64,000 nt of DNA. Origin: Rachicladosporium sp. CCFEE 5018. Taxonomy: Eukaryota > Ascomycota > Dothideomycetes > Cladosporiales > Cladosporiaceae. Shown piece after piece: positions 41,611-51,871 of the stretch (position 1 is its first letter; each line of letters begins with the position of its first letter). Below the pieces are notes generated by a model. The model ran no database searches and was not told where the DNA came from. It worked only from the letters and a program-made list of their open reading frames with translations. The DNA is taken from NCBI GenBank assembly GCA_002077045.2, contig KZ111161.1, positions 124,001-188,000 on the forward strand. Reading direction: 5' to 3'. The position numbers were made by a program, and so were the translations under genes.

Positions 41611-42828
41611 TCAGTCCTCCGCAGTCGCCTGCTCCAACTCCATACTCGTCAGCCCATCAGACAGTACGTCGATGTCCATGGCGTCATCCCACTTCAGTTC
41701 CGCTGTGACCTTTGCTCGCCACTTGCCCTCAATGCTCATCCCCGCGACATTAATCGCCCTCTTCTTGCGCTCACCCCTCGTGTCGTCTGCAGATATGCGC
41801 TTCCTAATACCACTCCACCTATCCTTGAAGCACGAGGCCAATCCGGGGCTGCTGTATTCTTCCAGGTCCGCCAAGCGCGTATAGCGCACCTCGGCACTTT
41901 TCAGGGCAACCAGGAGATTGCGGTCGTAAACATAGTGTCGCTGTGCGTCGTATAGGAGAGACACCTCACTGTCTTTCCCTTGAACTTCGGTCGTACATTT
42001 GCAACCGTAATTCAGCGGGTCAACTACGCAACCACACGGCATCGCTCCACCTGCAGTGCAGCTCCACAGAACGTGATTGCAGGCATCGAGATCCCACTCT
42101 GCTTGAATGCCAGGCCTGTAGCGGCGGAAAACCACCTGTCGAATTCGAGCCATGAAATCCTGACGAGGATGCCCGAAGCGGCGTTGGAAGCTTTCGGGCA
42201 TCTTCGCTGTCGCTTCGGGGGGCTTCGGCCAGCAGGGACAGTAGTGATCTGGCTCCAGCAGCTTCGTGCTGATCCTCACGATGTACTGGCACTTCGTACG
42301 GTAATCGACCAGATCTAAATACCTGGGCATAGCTGGATTGTTCTTGCCGGCTGCGTTCTCCTGCTTGAAGTTCTCGGCGCTCCACTTGCCGACCTTCCAC
42401 GTCCTCATGTTGCGCTTCATCTGCTGGACGCGACGCTCGATTGTTGGCATGTGAATCTCATAGCTATCGTACTGATTGCATTCGAATGGCAATCCCACCA
42501 GCGAAGTAGATGGCCGTATGACAAGGTGCAGTTTGAGAAAGTGAGGCTCAACTTCACTACTCACGCAGGGATGCTGCTCCAGCCACTTGGAGATGTCGCT
42601 GAAGTCGAAATCAAACACCCAGGTCCTGATGTCGATGGCGGCATCTGAGGTTGCGTATGCGGCTGTGTGCGAGGTGATTTCGAGGCGGAGCTGGCGGCAT
42701 GTGTAGCCCAGCGGGTGCAGGCGAGTGCGGCCTCTGATGACTTCGATGCCTTCGAGGAGGTGAATGGATTCGTAGATGCGGTTGCGCAGCTCGCCTGGGA
42801 GGCTGAGTAAGTTGCTGGTGCCCGCCAT
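41611..42828 (-). CDS. F-box-like protein, copy 2 of a tandem family
   Basis: A single-exon 405-residue paralogue of the neighbouring gene. It starts MAGTSNLLSLPGELRNRIYESI, a clean F-box-like N-terminus, and shares in order the HPLGYTCRQL block, VFDFDFSDISKWLEQHPC, VIRPSTSLVGLPF, KVGKWS, a CWPK motif and the C-terminal KKRAINVAGMSIEGKWRAKV block. A middle segment has extra cysteines (SCTAGGAMPCGCVVDPLNYGCKC) absent from copy 1, which might bind metal. Identity to copy 1 is moderate, so the duplication is not very recent, yet gene order and upstream sequence are preserved. The frame is intact. Target proteins are unknown. Confidence 0.8.
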   Translation of the reverse strand: MAGTSNLLSLPGELRNRIYESIHLLEGIEVIRGRTRLHPLGYTCRQLRLEITSHTAAYATSDAAIDIRTWVFDFDFSDISKWLEQHPCVSSEVEPHFLKLHLVIRPSTSLVGLPFECNQYDSYEIHMPTIERRVQQMKRNMRTWKVGKWSAENFKQENAAGKNNPAMPRYLDLVDYRTKCQYIVRISTKLLEPDHYCPCWPKPPEATAKMPESFQRRFGHPRQDFMARIRQVVFRRYRPGIQAEWDLDACNHVLWSCTAGGAMPCGCVVDPLNYGCKCTTEVQGKDSEVSLLYDAQRHYVYDRNLLVALKSAEVRYTRLADLEEYSSPGLASCFKDRWSGIRKRISADDTRGERKKRAINVAGMSIEGKWRAKVTAELKWDDAMDIDVLSDGLTSMELEQATAED

Positions 42829-42960
42829 GCCCAGCTAAATGCCTCAAGGCTATGCGCATTCGGCGACGAGCAGTGCCAGTGAGTGTGTGTCGAGAAAGTG
42901 GAGGTCAGCTTGAGACAGTGCTTGCATCATGCGCGGGAATATCCGTCAAACTCACGGTAA

Positions 42961-42984
42961 AGTGAAGTCGGGTCGCACTTGCTA
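42961..42984 (+). promoter_or_regulatory. Conserved upstream block of F-box-like copy 2
   Basis: A 24-bp block containing AGTGAAGTCGGGTCGCAC lies 133 bp upstream of the copy-2 start, at nearly the same distance as in copy 1. Confidence 0.45.
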
Positions 42985-43130
42985 CATGAGGATGTCAACA
43001 GAGGTAGCGAGAGCCCATGAGTGTTGAATACGATCGGCTATGGCTGAGTGGCGACAGTGTTTCTGCTCCCCTGCAGTAGTCTATAGTGCTTTGATTCGTG
43101 CATCAGCCTCAATTGCAAGTCCATTAGGAT

Positions 43131-44287
43131 CTACTCCAGCTTCCATTGTTCAAAGCCCGCCATCATGCGCTCAGTATCCCACCCTAGGGTTCCCGCTTCC
43201 TCCTCTCTGCGTTGCCTCTCGAGCAGCTGCGGTCCGTAGGTGGAATCATGCTGGCATCGTCGCTGCTTCACTGTGTGATACTGGTCGTCCTCCACCTCCC
43301 GTTTGCAACCTAACACGTAGTACCTCTCGTTCGCAAGGAGGCGCTCATAGTCTGCATGGCCCTGCAACATGTTGTGTCTCGTGATCATTCGGAAGAGATT
43401 GGAATCGTAGAGCCTGCGTCGCTTATCCTGCAACTCGGTCCGGTCCTGATGCGACCCGCCCCTGCCGTCAGACGAGTAAAGGCTGTCAGCTGTCAGACTA
43501 TATCTCCTTCTGAACGTGAAGTCGTCCAGAGCGCTTGCCAACGCCTCAGCGATAAAGGGACTGTCGGCTTCATGAAGTTCTAGACGGAACATGATGCGTC
43601 GTACATAGTCGTGAGTAGGCGCAGGGTCGCAGAAGTCATGGTCCGCGACAAACTGTTGGATTTCGTAGTTCCGGGCTGTGGGCCAATCCGATTCATACTG
43701 CAACGGTTCTCGCACATTCAGGCCCAGAGGCACAGTATACGGGGTCGCAGTGCGCTTGTCGTGAAATTGAGACATTTCATAGCCCTCCAGCCGTGACCAC
43801 CCTTTGACTTGGCTTGCAAGTCACGCTTAATGCAGTGATCCCAATCGCCAATTTCCCAGGTACCGAAGTTGCGGCTGATCTTAGTCAACCTCCGCTCTGA
43901 CAAGGGTAGCAGCGAATGAGGAACACCGTCCTCATCTTCATCGGCGTAAGGCAGTCCGATTTCTAAAGTGGATGGCAGTACAACAAGATCGAGCGTCAGG
44001 AAGCAGACTACAGCTGAATCGTTCACAGCATTGTGAAGCAGCCACTTCGCAACATGGCCAAAGTTGAATTCGAAGACGGATGCGCGCACGGCGAATGATG
44101 CATCCGTCCGAGCACACTCAGCTGCATGCGAGGCCAGCTGTCTATTCAGCTGCCGACAGGTCCGCCCAAGTGGAGGAGTCCTTATGCGGTCGCTGATGAG
44201 TACAATGTCTTGGAGTCGGAGGAGATTGCTGAATATTTGATTGCGCAGCTTACCCGGCAAGTTTAGGAGTCGACAACCGTCTCCTAT
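43131..44287 (-). pseudogene. Decayed F-box-like copy 3 (start lost, frameshift)
   Basis: The sequence aligns with the two neighbouring F-box-like genes but is broken. Where copies 1 and 2 have ATG, this copy has ATA at 44287-44285, followed by LLNLPGKLRNQIF; the first frame then has no ATG before its F-box. The first frame (44287-43718) covers the F-box, PLGRTCRQLNRQL, FEFNFGHVAKWLL and TWEIGDW blocks and ends early. Homology then continues in another frame (43775-43131), for example at VREPLQY...WP, which matches VQDPMEK...WP in copy 1. The shift lies at about 43750-43800, with no plausible intron there. The two lesions make function as a full protein unlikely, unless sequencing errors are involved. 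Confidence 0.72.
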
Positions 44288-45542
44288 GATGCGCTGATTT
44301 TGAGTGGTATGTGGAGCCGGTGGATCAAGACTGTAAGTGGAATTGGGAACCCAGCGGTTGTTGGAGTGTTGTTGCTGTAGCGGGAAGACCCGTCGAACTA
44401 CCGGTAGTGAAGCCGAGTCACATCTGCTTGAAAGGAAGGCGCGATATGAAGATTATCCAACAGATGCAAGGTGTTATATCTAAGGATATACTGAAACGTA
44501 CTCACATAATTGGGCGTTGCGCCCTCTAGTCCTCGCTTTAGAGCTTGGAGACCGTCTGATCATTCCACAGCCACTGCATCTGCTGCTATGGAGTTACCAT
44601 CTGCGTTCTCTCTACTCGAGACTCAAACCATATCAGTCCTGCGATAAGTCGTAGCTGACACCCGTGTGCTGCAGCTCGAGGCCAACGCGATAGGCTTAAG
44701 GCTACCGATATGAGCCCGATGCGTGCAGAGGTAGAAAGGGCCCATTCACTGCGATAGCCCGTATGGATACCACGATGATTATGGTATACGAGGACTGCAC
44801 GGAAATAAGCTCAAGGTTCTCGCAGTGGAAGTCCCGCAGAGACGTGAGACCTTGCCGTGCTCGCCCGTATTGAAGGAAGGTGTGCAACGGCTGATCAAGT
44901 GCACATACGTGGCTTGGGAGCCTGCCCGAGCTGATTCTGTCTCAGGGTCCAGCGAGTGGTTGACGCTTAGGCCCAGTGTTGAAGTCCGTAGAGCCCGGGA
45001 TTCATCTGCCTTGGACATCTGCTGTGGGACCTTGCCAGCGGTATCCAGCGGTGCGTCGAAATCCGAAGAGTACGCTCGAGCAGGTTGAAATTTGATCGCA
45101 GTCCTCTTTGATCGTAGAGTTCTTTGTGAGTCTGGTGTAGTGCACCGCCGATGGACCTACAAATAGTCAGCCAAGAATACGCAGAGGATCTCGGTGGCAG
45201 GGATTCAGATTTCCAGGCGTCACTAGGGCGCGCTTTGCACTATGCCCCCGAGTGCTCTTCACATTTCCTATCTTGCTCAATACATAGCTTCCAAAACCTA
45301 ATACGACGAGACTGACCCTCCAGTCGGGGACGAGCGATATTCGCCGAGGTTGCCTCGACAATGTGCTCAGGCTATGCAAAGGGATGGGGCGCCCCTCGCG
45401 CCTTCCTTGACTATTAAACGGGATCAGATGTGAAGTTCGGGGTTCCGGAGATTTGGCGAGTGCCCTGCGCGCGGCACGATCAAATTGGCTAGGTTCATGG
45501 CCATCTGCGAACACTCATCCACACACTTCATCGTTTTCGATC
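44288..45542. other. Intergenic region between the two gene arrays
   Basis: This 1255-bp stretch separates the F-box-like array from the DUF6590-like array. Only short, unsupported frames were found, apart from the diverged upstream block listed separately. The intergenic spaces on this side of the array are much longer than in the housekeeping parts of the window. Confidence 0.45.
44406..44429 (+). promoter_or_regulatory. Diverged upstream block of F-box-like copy 3
   Basis: Containing AGTGAAGCCGAGTCAC, this block matches the copy-2 block at 18 of 24 positions and lies 119 bp upstream of the lost start codon, so it belongs to the same duplicated unit. Confidence 0.35.
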
Positions 45543-46571
45543 ATGGCGAAGAAGAAGGGACAGCGACCTCGTGGCACTCCGCACGAACAAAGTACAATTC
45601 GACGAGATCAACAGGCGCCTCCTCGACAACAAAAACTGCCATCGGGGAGCACTCCACACTCGGAAACCATGCCTGGATTCGAAGGCGACCGCTTCCATCA
45701 GACCAAGCAGGCTTCATCGCTGCCAACAATTTCGCGTAGTGATCAGGCTGGAACACCTTCCCTAGCCTTGAACGAGAGGGTGGAGATCGTGGGTGACCCT
45801 GAAGCTCGCAGTCTGGCAGACGAGGGCGATGAAGGTGCAGGGTGGACCTACAGTCCAATCAGGCCCCATAACTCCAGGCATCTGCCCCAGTCGATCGATA
45901 ATCCCGAGGACATCGACTGGTGCAAAACACGCGAAAACGCGCAAACGCTTGAGAAAAAGCCAAGCTACCGTAGACAGCTGCAAATCGATCCAAAGCTCCG
46001 CGGCGCTGTCGAAAGCATTGCAAGCAGAAGTTCCTTCGTGCAGGCGAGAAGTCATCTTGATCTGAGCGACGAGCCAGGCGATAGTTTGATGGTGGGCACC
46101 ATCATTCAGCACCAGTGCCAATACAGGTGCGAGGACGTCAACACGCCTCACAAGGCGGGCCGCAGGTACAAGATCAAGGCCGATGTCACCAGATTCGAGA
46201 TCAAGGATCGCTTTTACATCGTCCTTCATAAGAATGGACGATCGATCACTGAGGTACCGATCTTCACGTACGGAGGTAGAGGATTGCGCGATCGCCAGAG
46301 GATACGACACCGGTATTGCTCTGTTCGTCCGCCGCATTTGTCCGTAGCGATATTTCGTAATCAGAGTGAACGAAACCCGGTACTGGTCGTCAAGGAGCTT
46401 CATAACTGGAGGTCTCCGCGAGACAATATGGTCGCGTATGTGGCCAGGGTCGAAGTCCGCAAGCTGAGGAGTCTACTGTTTCGCCGAGTTGGAACCTTCA
46501 CTCCATCGTCTATCGATGCTGTTGAGTCCTTGGCTGCGGGGTACGAGGCGAAACGTCGATATGTTCGGTAA
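45543..46571 (+). CDS. DUF6590-like protein, copy 1 of a tandem family
   Basis: A single-exon 342-residue protein starting MAKKKGQRPRG, the only ATG near the open-frame start. The first half is disordered and basic. The second half has the pattern shared by the next two genes: FYIVLHKNGRSITEVPIFTYGGRGL, HRYCSVRPPHLS, NPVLVV, MVAYVARVE, then a C-terminal helix. The EVPIFTYGGRG block resembles the fungal DUF6590 domain (typically an IYTYGGRG-type motif); this is my assignment from motif pattern, and no function is known for that domain. The basic N-terminus may be a nuclear signal. Confidence 0.68.
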   Translation: MAKKKGQRPRGTPHEQSTIRRDQQAPPRQQKLPSGSTPHSETMPGFEGDRFHQTKQASSLPTISRSDQAGTPSLALNERVEIVGDPEARSLADEGDEGAGWTYSPIRPHNSRHLPQSIDNPEDIDWCKTRENAQTLEKKPSYRRQLQIDPKLRGAVESIASRSSFVQARSHLDLSDEPGDSLMVGTIIQHQCQYRCEDVNTPHKAGRRYKIKADVTRFEIKDRFYIVLHKNGRSITEVPIFTYGGRGLRDRQRIRHRYCSVRPPHLSVAIFRNQSERNPVLVVKELHNWRSPRDNMVAYVARVEVRKLRSLLFRRVGTFTPSSIDAVESLAAGYEAKRRYVR

Positions 46572-47921
46572 TGCGTAGCTGTCAGTATGCACCGGGTGGA
46601 AGCTTACCTTGACGAATCGGACGGCCGGGAACGTGGTCCGGATGGGTAGCGACGCTGTGAATTATATAACGCGGAAGTCTGACGAGGAGGGCGATGCAAG
46701 GTTATTGCGAGAATGTGACGGTGGGACCCTGACACGGACATCCGTGAGGAGTGCAGTCGTCGTCTCTACTGGCTCATTGAACCATATCACTTCGTTGAGT
46801 CCTCAGCAGCCTGCCTTGACCTGTACTTGTACTGACATGCATGTATGTAGCTCAATCATATCGTGGTTCGTGACAGCATCCGAAACCCAGTACTGAGTCA
46901 GATCGGGCATGACACTGGGATAACGTTGCCACTCGTAGAGACTGTCGGACATGGTCTAGGAAGGTAGTGTGCTAGCGATTAGTCCAAATAATCAAGGCTT
47001 CGAGAGTAAAGCCGGGTCATGGCATCCTGACTTGGGGTCCGGAAACAGACAAGGTCTCTATAGCACAAAGAAATGCTTGTCCTTGAGCACCAGTGCCTTC
47101 CACTGCACAGGCCCGCTTGCTACTGTCTTGGGTGCATTGCGGATCAAAGACTGTGGTAGTAGCGATTGCTCACTACTTCCGAAACATTGTTTTCTGTGTT
47201 GAGCAGCCAGATAGGCCCCTTACGTATCAAGCCGCAGTGCATACCAGATCATACTTCCGCGCAGACTTGCGACTGATAGTCCGACAGCTCGTCAAGACGT
47301 TACATATACATTCAGATCGATCTACGAGGGCCAGTGCTGCCCGGGAGCGAAGCGGAAGGGTCCGGAGACGCGCGAAAGGCCTTGTGGACGCATTCTCACA
47401 CGCTATGTTCTGGAGCTCCCGGCGCCCGGGCAGACCACCTTGGTGGACTGCAAGGGCTTCATGTAAACGAGCCAGGAGATTGCGCAGCTTCCGCTTCGGC
47501 CCATGAGCCAACATGCATCATACGAAGCGGAGCAGCCTTGAAATCGCGAAGGTCGGTATGCTTAAGGGAGGCTGGACCGCAGCAGCACTGTGGAAGGTGC
47601 GCTCTGCTGTGCCCGAGTCGGGTATTGCCCTTTGTTGGGTGTCTTTCGGGGCGACGCCTCGGTGACTCGGTCACGTGACGTGCGCGCTCGAGAGGCGGCC
47701 TTCACGAGCTTGACATTAACACCAACGCCATTGTGAACACAACGCGTTGGTGAAGTGCCGGGACTGGTGACACCGGCGACTTTCACGTGTGTGTTTACAT
47801 CCCGCTTCACGCATAAATTCGCCTTCGCGTGCTCCGCTTCCACCACCAAACTTTGTAACACTCTTCCCAAGAGTGTGCAATTTATTGACATTCACATCGC
47901 CTCGAGTGCCACACAGTCATT
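46572..47921. other. Intergenic region between DUF6590-like copies 1 and 2
   Basis: This 1350-bp stretch has no convincing gene. Its right part holds the upstream block described at 47731-47770. Confidence 0.4.
47731..47770 (+). promoter_or_regulatory. Upstream block shared with DUF6590-like copy 3
   Basis: TTGTGAACA, six bases, then GTTGGTGAAGTGCC and GGACTGGTGA. The same parts, with a one-base spacer and two substitutions, occur at 49877-49911 upstream of copy 3. It lies about 150 bp before the copy-2 start. Confidence 0.5.
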
Positions 47922-49079
47922 ATGGCTGCAAAGAGAAAGCGACATGACAGTGGTGTGCAACCAAGCACATTCAATAAGTTCGCGCTGCTTCTGCAGGTAA
48001 CGGCGGAGTCGAACAGTGGAATCGAGACCAACACCACAGCGGCAGCTTACAACACGGCTGCCGCAATTTTATCGCGATCCATCGAGGCGCCAGTCGTTGC
48101 TGTCGATGACAATCCCTCGGGTTGGTGGCTCTTCATCAAATGCACTTTGATCAGATCCAAGCTGACTGTGCCATCAGAGTCCAGCGACGTCAGTGACGCG
48201 ACGTCGTCGGCCGACTGCTTTACGCATGATCAGACCAAGCAGACTGTCGTGCTGCATGTACCAGAGTGGAGACGCAACGCCCGCAGCATTACTCAGAGGC
48301 CAGACTCCACAAGCAAGTCGTCAAGCAACGGACTTGGAAGCACAGCCGCGCCGGAGGTGAAGCTCGCCGTGCGTACGACGAAGTCGAAGAACGCACCTCA
48401 ATATAGCGACAATTGGTGCACTACGAAGGCCTCCTTCAAGGGCCATGCTTCTCCTCCGCAACTTCGAGAGCACATCGCTTTCGATGCAGCCTTGTACAAG
48501 CACGTTGGTGGTCTCGACGGTCTCGGCAAGAGGAGCAGCATCAATGGGCCGATGACGAAGGACGGAGAGTCCATCGACATTATCATTGCTAAGCACATCC
48601 TCTTGCATGAGATCGAACATATTTTCAAGCGGAACAAGGCGCCACGCAATGAGGAGGGCACCCGCATTGAAGAGCGTCCAAACGGCATGGAGGTGCTCAT
48701 AAAATCCCGTATGTGGATCGTGATGGGCCGCAGCGGAGACCACACTGTCGAAGTACCAATCTTCACGTTCCACGAAAAGGGTTTCGAAGCCGTGCACGAC
48801 GACAAGCGCCACCGCTATGCTTACGTACGTCCACCACACATGTCGGCTGCAGAGTTTGACGACAATGTGGTCGAAAGAGATAATCCTGTGATCGACGTTG
48901 AGAAGCTACTGCATGGCCCACCGCTCAGCGAGTTCATGATTGCTCGCGTGGCTGAACCCGAGCATCGGATGCTGGGCACGTATCCGGTGCGTCTGATCGC
49001 GAGGCTGGACGTCGAGTCATTCGAGGAGCTGAAAGAGGTCGTGGCTTGTCGGAGCGAGGAGAGAAGGCTCGGGCATTGA
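47922..49079 (+). CDS. DUF6590-like protein, copy 2 of a tandem family
   Basis: A 385-residue protein from the ATG at 47922 (MAAKRKRHDSGVQPS), with a basic N-terminus like the other copies. Residues 45-110 are a region not seen in the other copies. The C-terminal domain (about 225-375) carries the shared blocks: MWIVMGRSGDHTVEVPIFTF, EKGFEAV, HRYAYVRPPHMS, NPVIDVEKL, FMIARVAEP and LDVESFEELKEVV. A GTAAC donor-like site after codon 25 could mark an intron, but the frame is open without it. Function is unknown. Confidence 0.7.
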   Translation: MAAKRKRHDSGVQPSTFNKFALLLQVTAESNSGIETNTTAAAYNTAAAILSRSIEAPVVAVDDNPSGWWLFIKCTLIRSKLTVPSESSDVSDATSSADCFTHDQTKQTVVLHVPEWRRNARSITQRPDSTSKSSSNGLGSTAAPEVKLAVRTTKSKNAPQYSDNWCTTKASFKGHASPPQLREHIAFDAALYKHVGGLDGLGKRSSINGPMTKDGESIDIIIAKHILLHEIEHIFKRNKAPRNEEGTRIEERPNGMEVLIKSRMWIVMGRSGDHTVEVPIFTFHEKGFEAVHDDKRHRYAYVRPPHMSAAEFDDNVVERDNPVIDVEKLLHGPPLSEFMIARVAEPEHRMLGTYPVRLIARLDVESFEELKEVVACRSEERRLGH

Positions 49080-50011
49080 GAAGTCGAGGTGTGTGTATCC
49101 TGTCTTGGAAGCATTGCGCGCATCTGAAACCTTTGCAGTGCGGAGCGAAGTGTGTAGCGAGACGGATGGCAGGAGGTATCTGTAAAAGCGAAGCGCTTGG
49201 GGTATGCTGGCGGTATATCATAGTAGAAGGTCCCTAGGCTCGATCCATGAGGACTTCGTACTGAGTCAGGGCGCAGCCTTTGCAGGTGCCCGCCGGCCAC
49301 GCTGCAGCTGTACGCGGAGGAAGAACATGGCAGGCGTCATAATTTAAGAGCGACCACCATGAATGCCTGAGACAGCAGTCTCATCAGCATTGCAGGTACA
49401 AGATAGCGTACACATCGCTTCAGCATTCAGCTTTGTGCACTCCTTTCGTTTTGCCCGTCGCTATAGCCACCACCGCCTCGGCGGATGATACGCAGGCGCG
49501 CCAGTGCTTTCCAGATAGTCGTGCTACCGCTCTTCACGCAGCACATCATGCTACTATACAGACGCAGTAGCTACACATATATTCATATCAATCCGACCGC
49601 ATGTGCGACGATCGAACGATCTTCGAACACACTGTGCAGGAGCCGCGTTACGACACCCTGGGCCCTTGGCAATTCGCCCTCGCAGGAACTAGAAAGAGCA
49701 TCTTGTGCTTCTGCATAGCTGCCCATGAACCCAGCAATAACTCCAGATCACACCTACGGGCTCTCGTCTCTTGTCAGGCAGCTTTCGCCTGACGCAGACA
49801 GACGCGTCGGTGTCGAGGTCGCGTCCGGAACATCAATGTGCCGGCCGCCGTGGCTACAGCACCGGAGCCGACTCAATTGTGAACATGTTGGTGAAGTGCC
49901 AGGATTGGTGAACACATCTTGACCACAGGTGTGCAGTTACCACGTCGTGCCCCTCCGGTATACTGGAGATCCCAGTGCCGTTGACATCATCACCAAGAAC
50001 TTGTAGCGATC
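49080..50011. other. Intergenic region between DUF6590-like copies 2 and 3
   Basis: This 932-bp stretch has no supported gene. It contains the shared upstream block at 49877-49911. Confidence 0.4.
49877..49911 (+). promoter_or_regulatory. Upstream block shared with DUF6590-like copy 2
   Basis: TTGTGAACA, T, then GTTGGTGAAGTGCC and GGATTGGTGA, about 100 bp upstream of the copy-3 start. It is nearly identical to the block at 47731-47770. Confidence 0.5.
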
Positions 50012-51119
50012 ATGTCTCTGAAGCGACCCAAGCCCAGCATTGTCAGCACGACACTCGGCATGTCGATGGCCGTGCCGAAGTCATCAAAGCACCAGACCGT
50101 TGACAGTATACAGTGCCCTTCGTCGCGGCCAAGCGCTTTGTGCTGACGCCATTCTAGACACATCTCGCGGGCGTGACCACCAAGACGAGCATGATGTGGC
50201 ATCCACGAGCCAGGCACTGGTCGCAGCACCTAAGGAGCTCGATCCACCAGCCTCTCGCTTTGCGTCGTCCCAGTCAAGTCCGGATCAAGGCGCATGGCAG
50301 ATTGCGGGTAAGAGAGGCAACAAGAGGCGTGGCGGACACTCAAAAAGCCTACTAAGTCTTGGTTCCTCAGTCGTCGCCGACAGCTTGAGCACGTCGCCAA
50401 ACAACAGTGCTCATTCGGACTTTCCGACTCGAAGTCACTCTGCGTCGTCGGCACTCGAATCCAGTACCAGCACTTTCCAGAGCACCAACTGGCGTGACCC
50501 CAACGCTGGAGCCACGTTCGAGATCCAGAGGAAGCTTGATTTGGCGTTGGACGAGTACGTCGGCTATGGCAAGCATCTCGATAGGCGCAGCTCAACGTAC
50601 GTGCCCGGGCAACGAACGATATGCGGACATTCGATTGACGTCATTCAGCCAAGCGTGATGACATGGCACATGGACCATCATGTGTTCCCGAAAGACAAGA
50701 GGATCATCGTTCTGGAGGGAGGCAAGCTCGGGGTCCTGGCCAGTGGGGAACAGGTGCTGCACAAAGGGCGTTATTGGATCGTCCTGGGAGTCGACGGCAA
50801 TGAGCTCGTGGAAGTGCCAATTTATACATTCGATGACAAAGGCTTGGAAGGTGTCTCTCGTGAGGAGCACCACGAGTACGCGGAGATTCGGCCTCCGCAT
50901 CTCTCACATGATGCCTTCATTTCTAAGAACAAGCACAACTCGGTCCTCGGCATTGCGAAACTTTATCAGCCGCAGAGACTCCGAGAGACTATGTTGGCGC
51001 ACGTGGCAAAGCCACAGATTCGCGACCTGAGCAAGACCGCCATCCGTCGAGTCGCTATGATGGATCCGGAGTCTTTCGAGGTGCTTAAGAGGCTTGTCGA
51101 GAAGCGTCAAATCAATTAG
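50012..51119 (+). CDS. DUF6590-like protein, copy 3 of a tandem family
   Basis: Two exons, 50012-50105 and 50158-51119, joined by a 52-nt intron (GTATAC donor, CTGAC branch-like site, TTCTAG acceptor), give 351 residues starting MSLKRPKPS. Without the intron the long frame has no ATG, and the frame from 50012 stops after 44 codons, so the splice is well supported. The C-terminal domain repeats the family blocks: YWIVLGVDGNELVEVPIYTFDDKGLEGV, HEYAEIRPPHLS, NSVLGIAKL, MLAHVAKP, MDPESFEVLKRLV. The N-terminal half is Ser-rich and disordered. Function is unknown. It lies head to tail with copies 1 and 2. Confidence 0.72.
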
Positions 51120-51871
51120 GAGCGAAGCATTCTGACAATGGAGATGACGTGGGCCATCATGCCGATGTTGCAGTATGTCTCGCCGACTTGAGGGGCTGTC
51201 ACGTTCAAAGTGCCGAGCAATGGGGGCGGGTCCAGGATCGGAGACCGTCTATTCTGCTCAGAATATCCGCTATTTCGCAAAGATTCTTTGTTGCGCATGC
51301 AGAAATCATGCATCGTTCGATAGGCGAAGCTTGGCGATGGGTTACCGGTGAAGTGTCCTGTTGGAAGATCCGTTCGCGGACGTGCCCCATGATTGCGCGT
51401 GTATGTAGCGGAGACTTCCAAGGGGTTTGCAGCAAGATGCTAGTAGCAGATCTCAATTTGACGTCCGATGTCTCAATTGCTCACCCCTTTGTTGGTGCCT
51501 TCCGAGAAACGATCCGCTTTTGTCTCGGACACGGTCTCCCCATATCAGACACTGGTGGCTAGATGGATGTATACGTATAAGACAATGAGGTGAAACGCGT
51601 CGAGTAAGGTATCGAGACACGTGGAGTTGTAGAGACACGAAGAGAGGAATGAGGTGTGGGAAATGAAGTGAGGTCAAGTCAAGAGCCACGGGTAATTCCG
51701 TAGTGCCGAGCTCCGACACTCACAGTGACGGCGATGGATATGAGTGCAGCAATAAGTGAACTCTTTCGTAAGCATGTTTGAGCCCGTGAAGGGCGCTAGG
51801 CTATCTATACCACTTCCGCATTCCATTTGACATTGCATCTTCCGACGGCTGGGTCTGGACAGTCCATCAAT
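51120..51871. other. Intergenic region
   Basis: This 752-bp stretch lies between the last DUF6590-like gene and the ataxin-10 homologue. A 137-codon frame at 51149-51562 has no motif and no support, and I do not call it. Confidence 0.4.

Noticed and set aside
47093..47506. 137-codon frame between the DUF6590-like copies
   Set aside because: High Arg content and overlapping frames on the other strand suggest chance; no motif.
40038..51119. Transposon or retroelement relics in the accessory region
   Set aside because: No transposase, reverse transcriptase, terminal repeats or target-site duplications were recognisable by eye.
51149..51562. 137-codon frame after the DUF6590-like array
   Set aside because: Starts and ends without family motifs; residue use is not protein-like.
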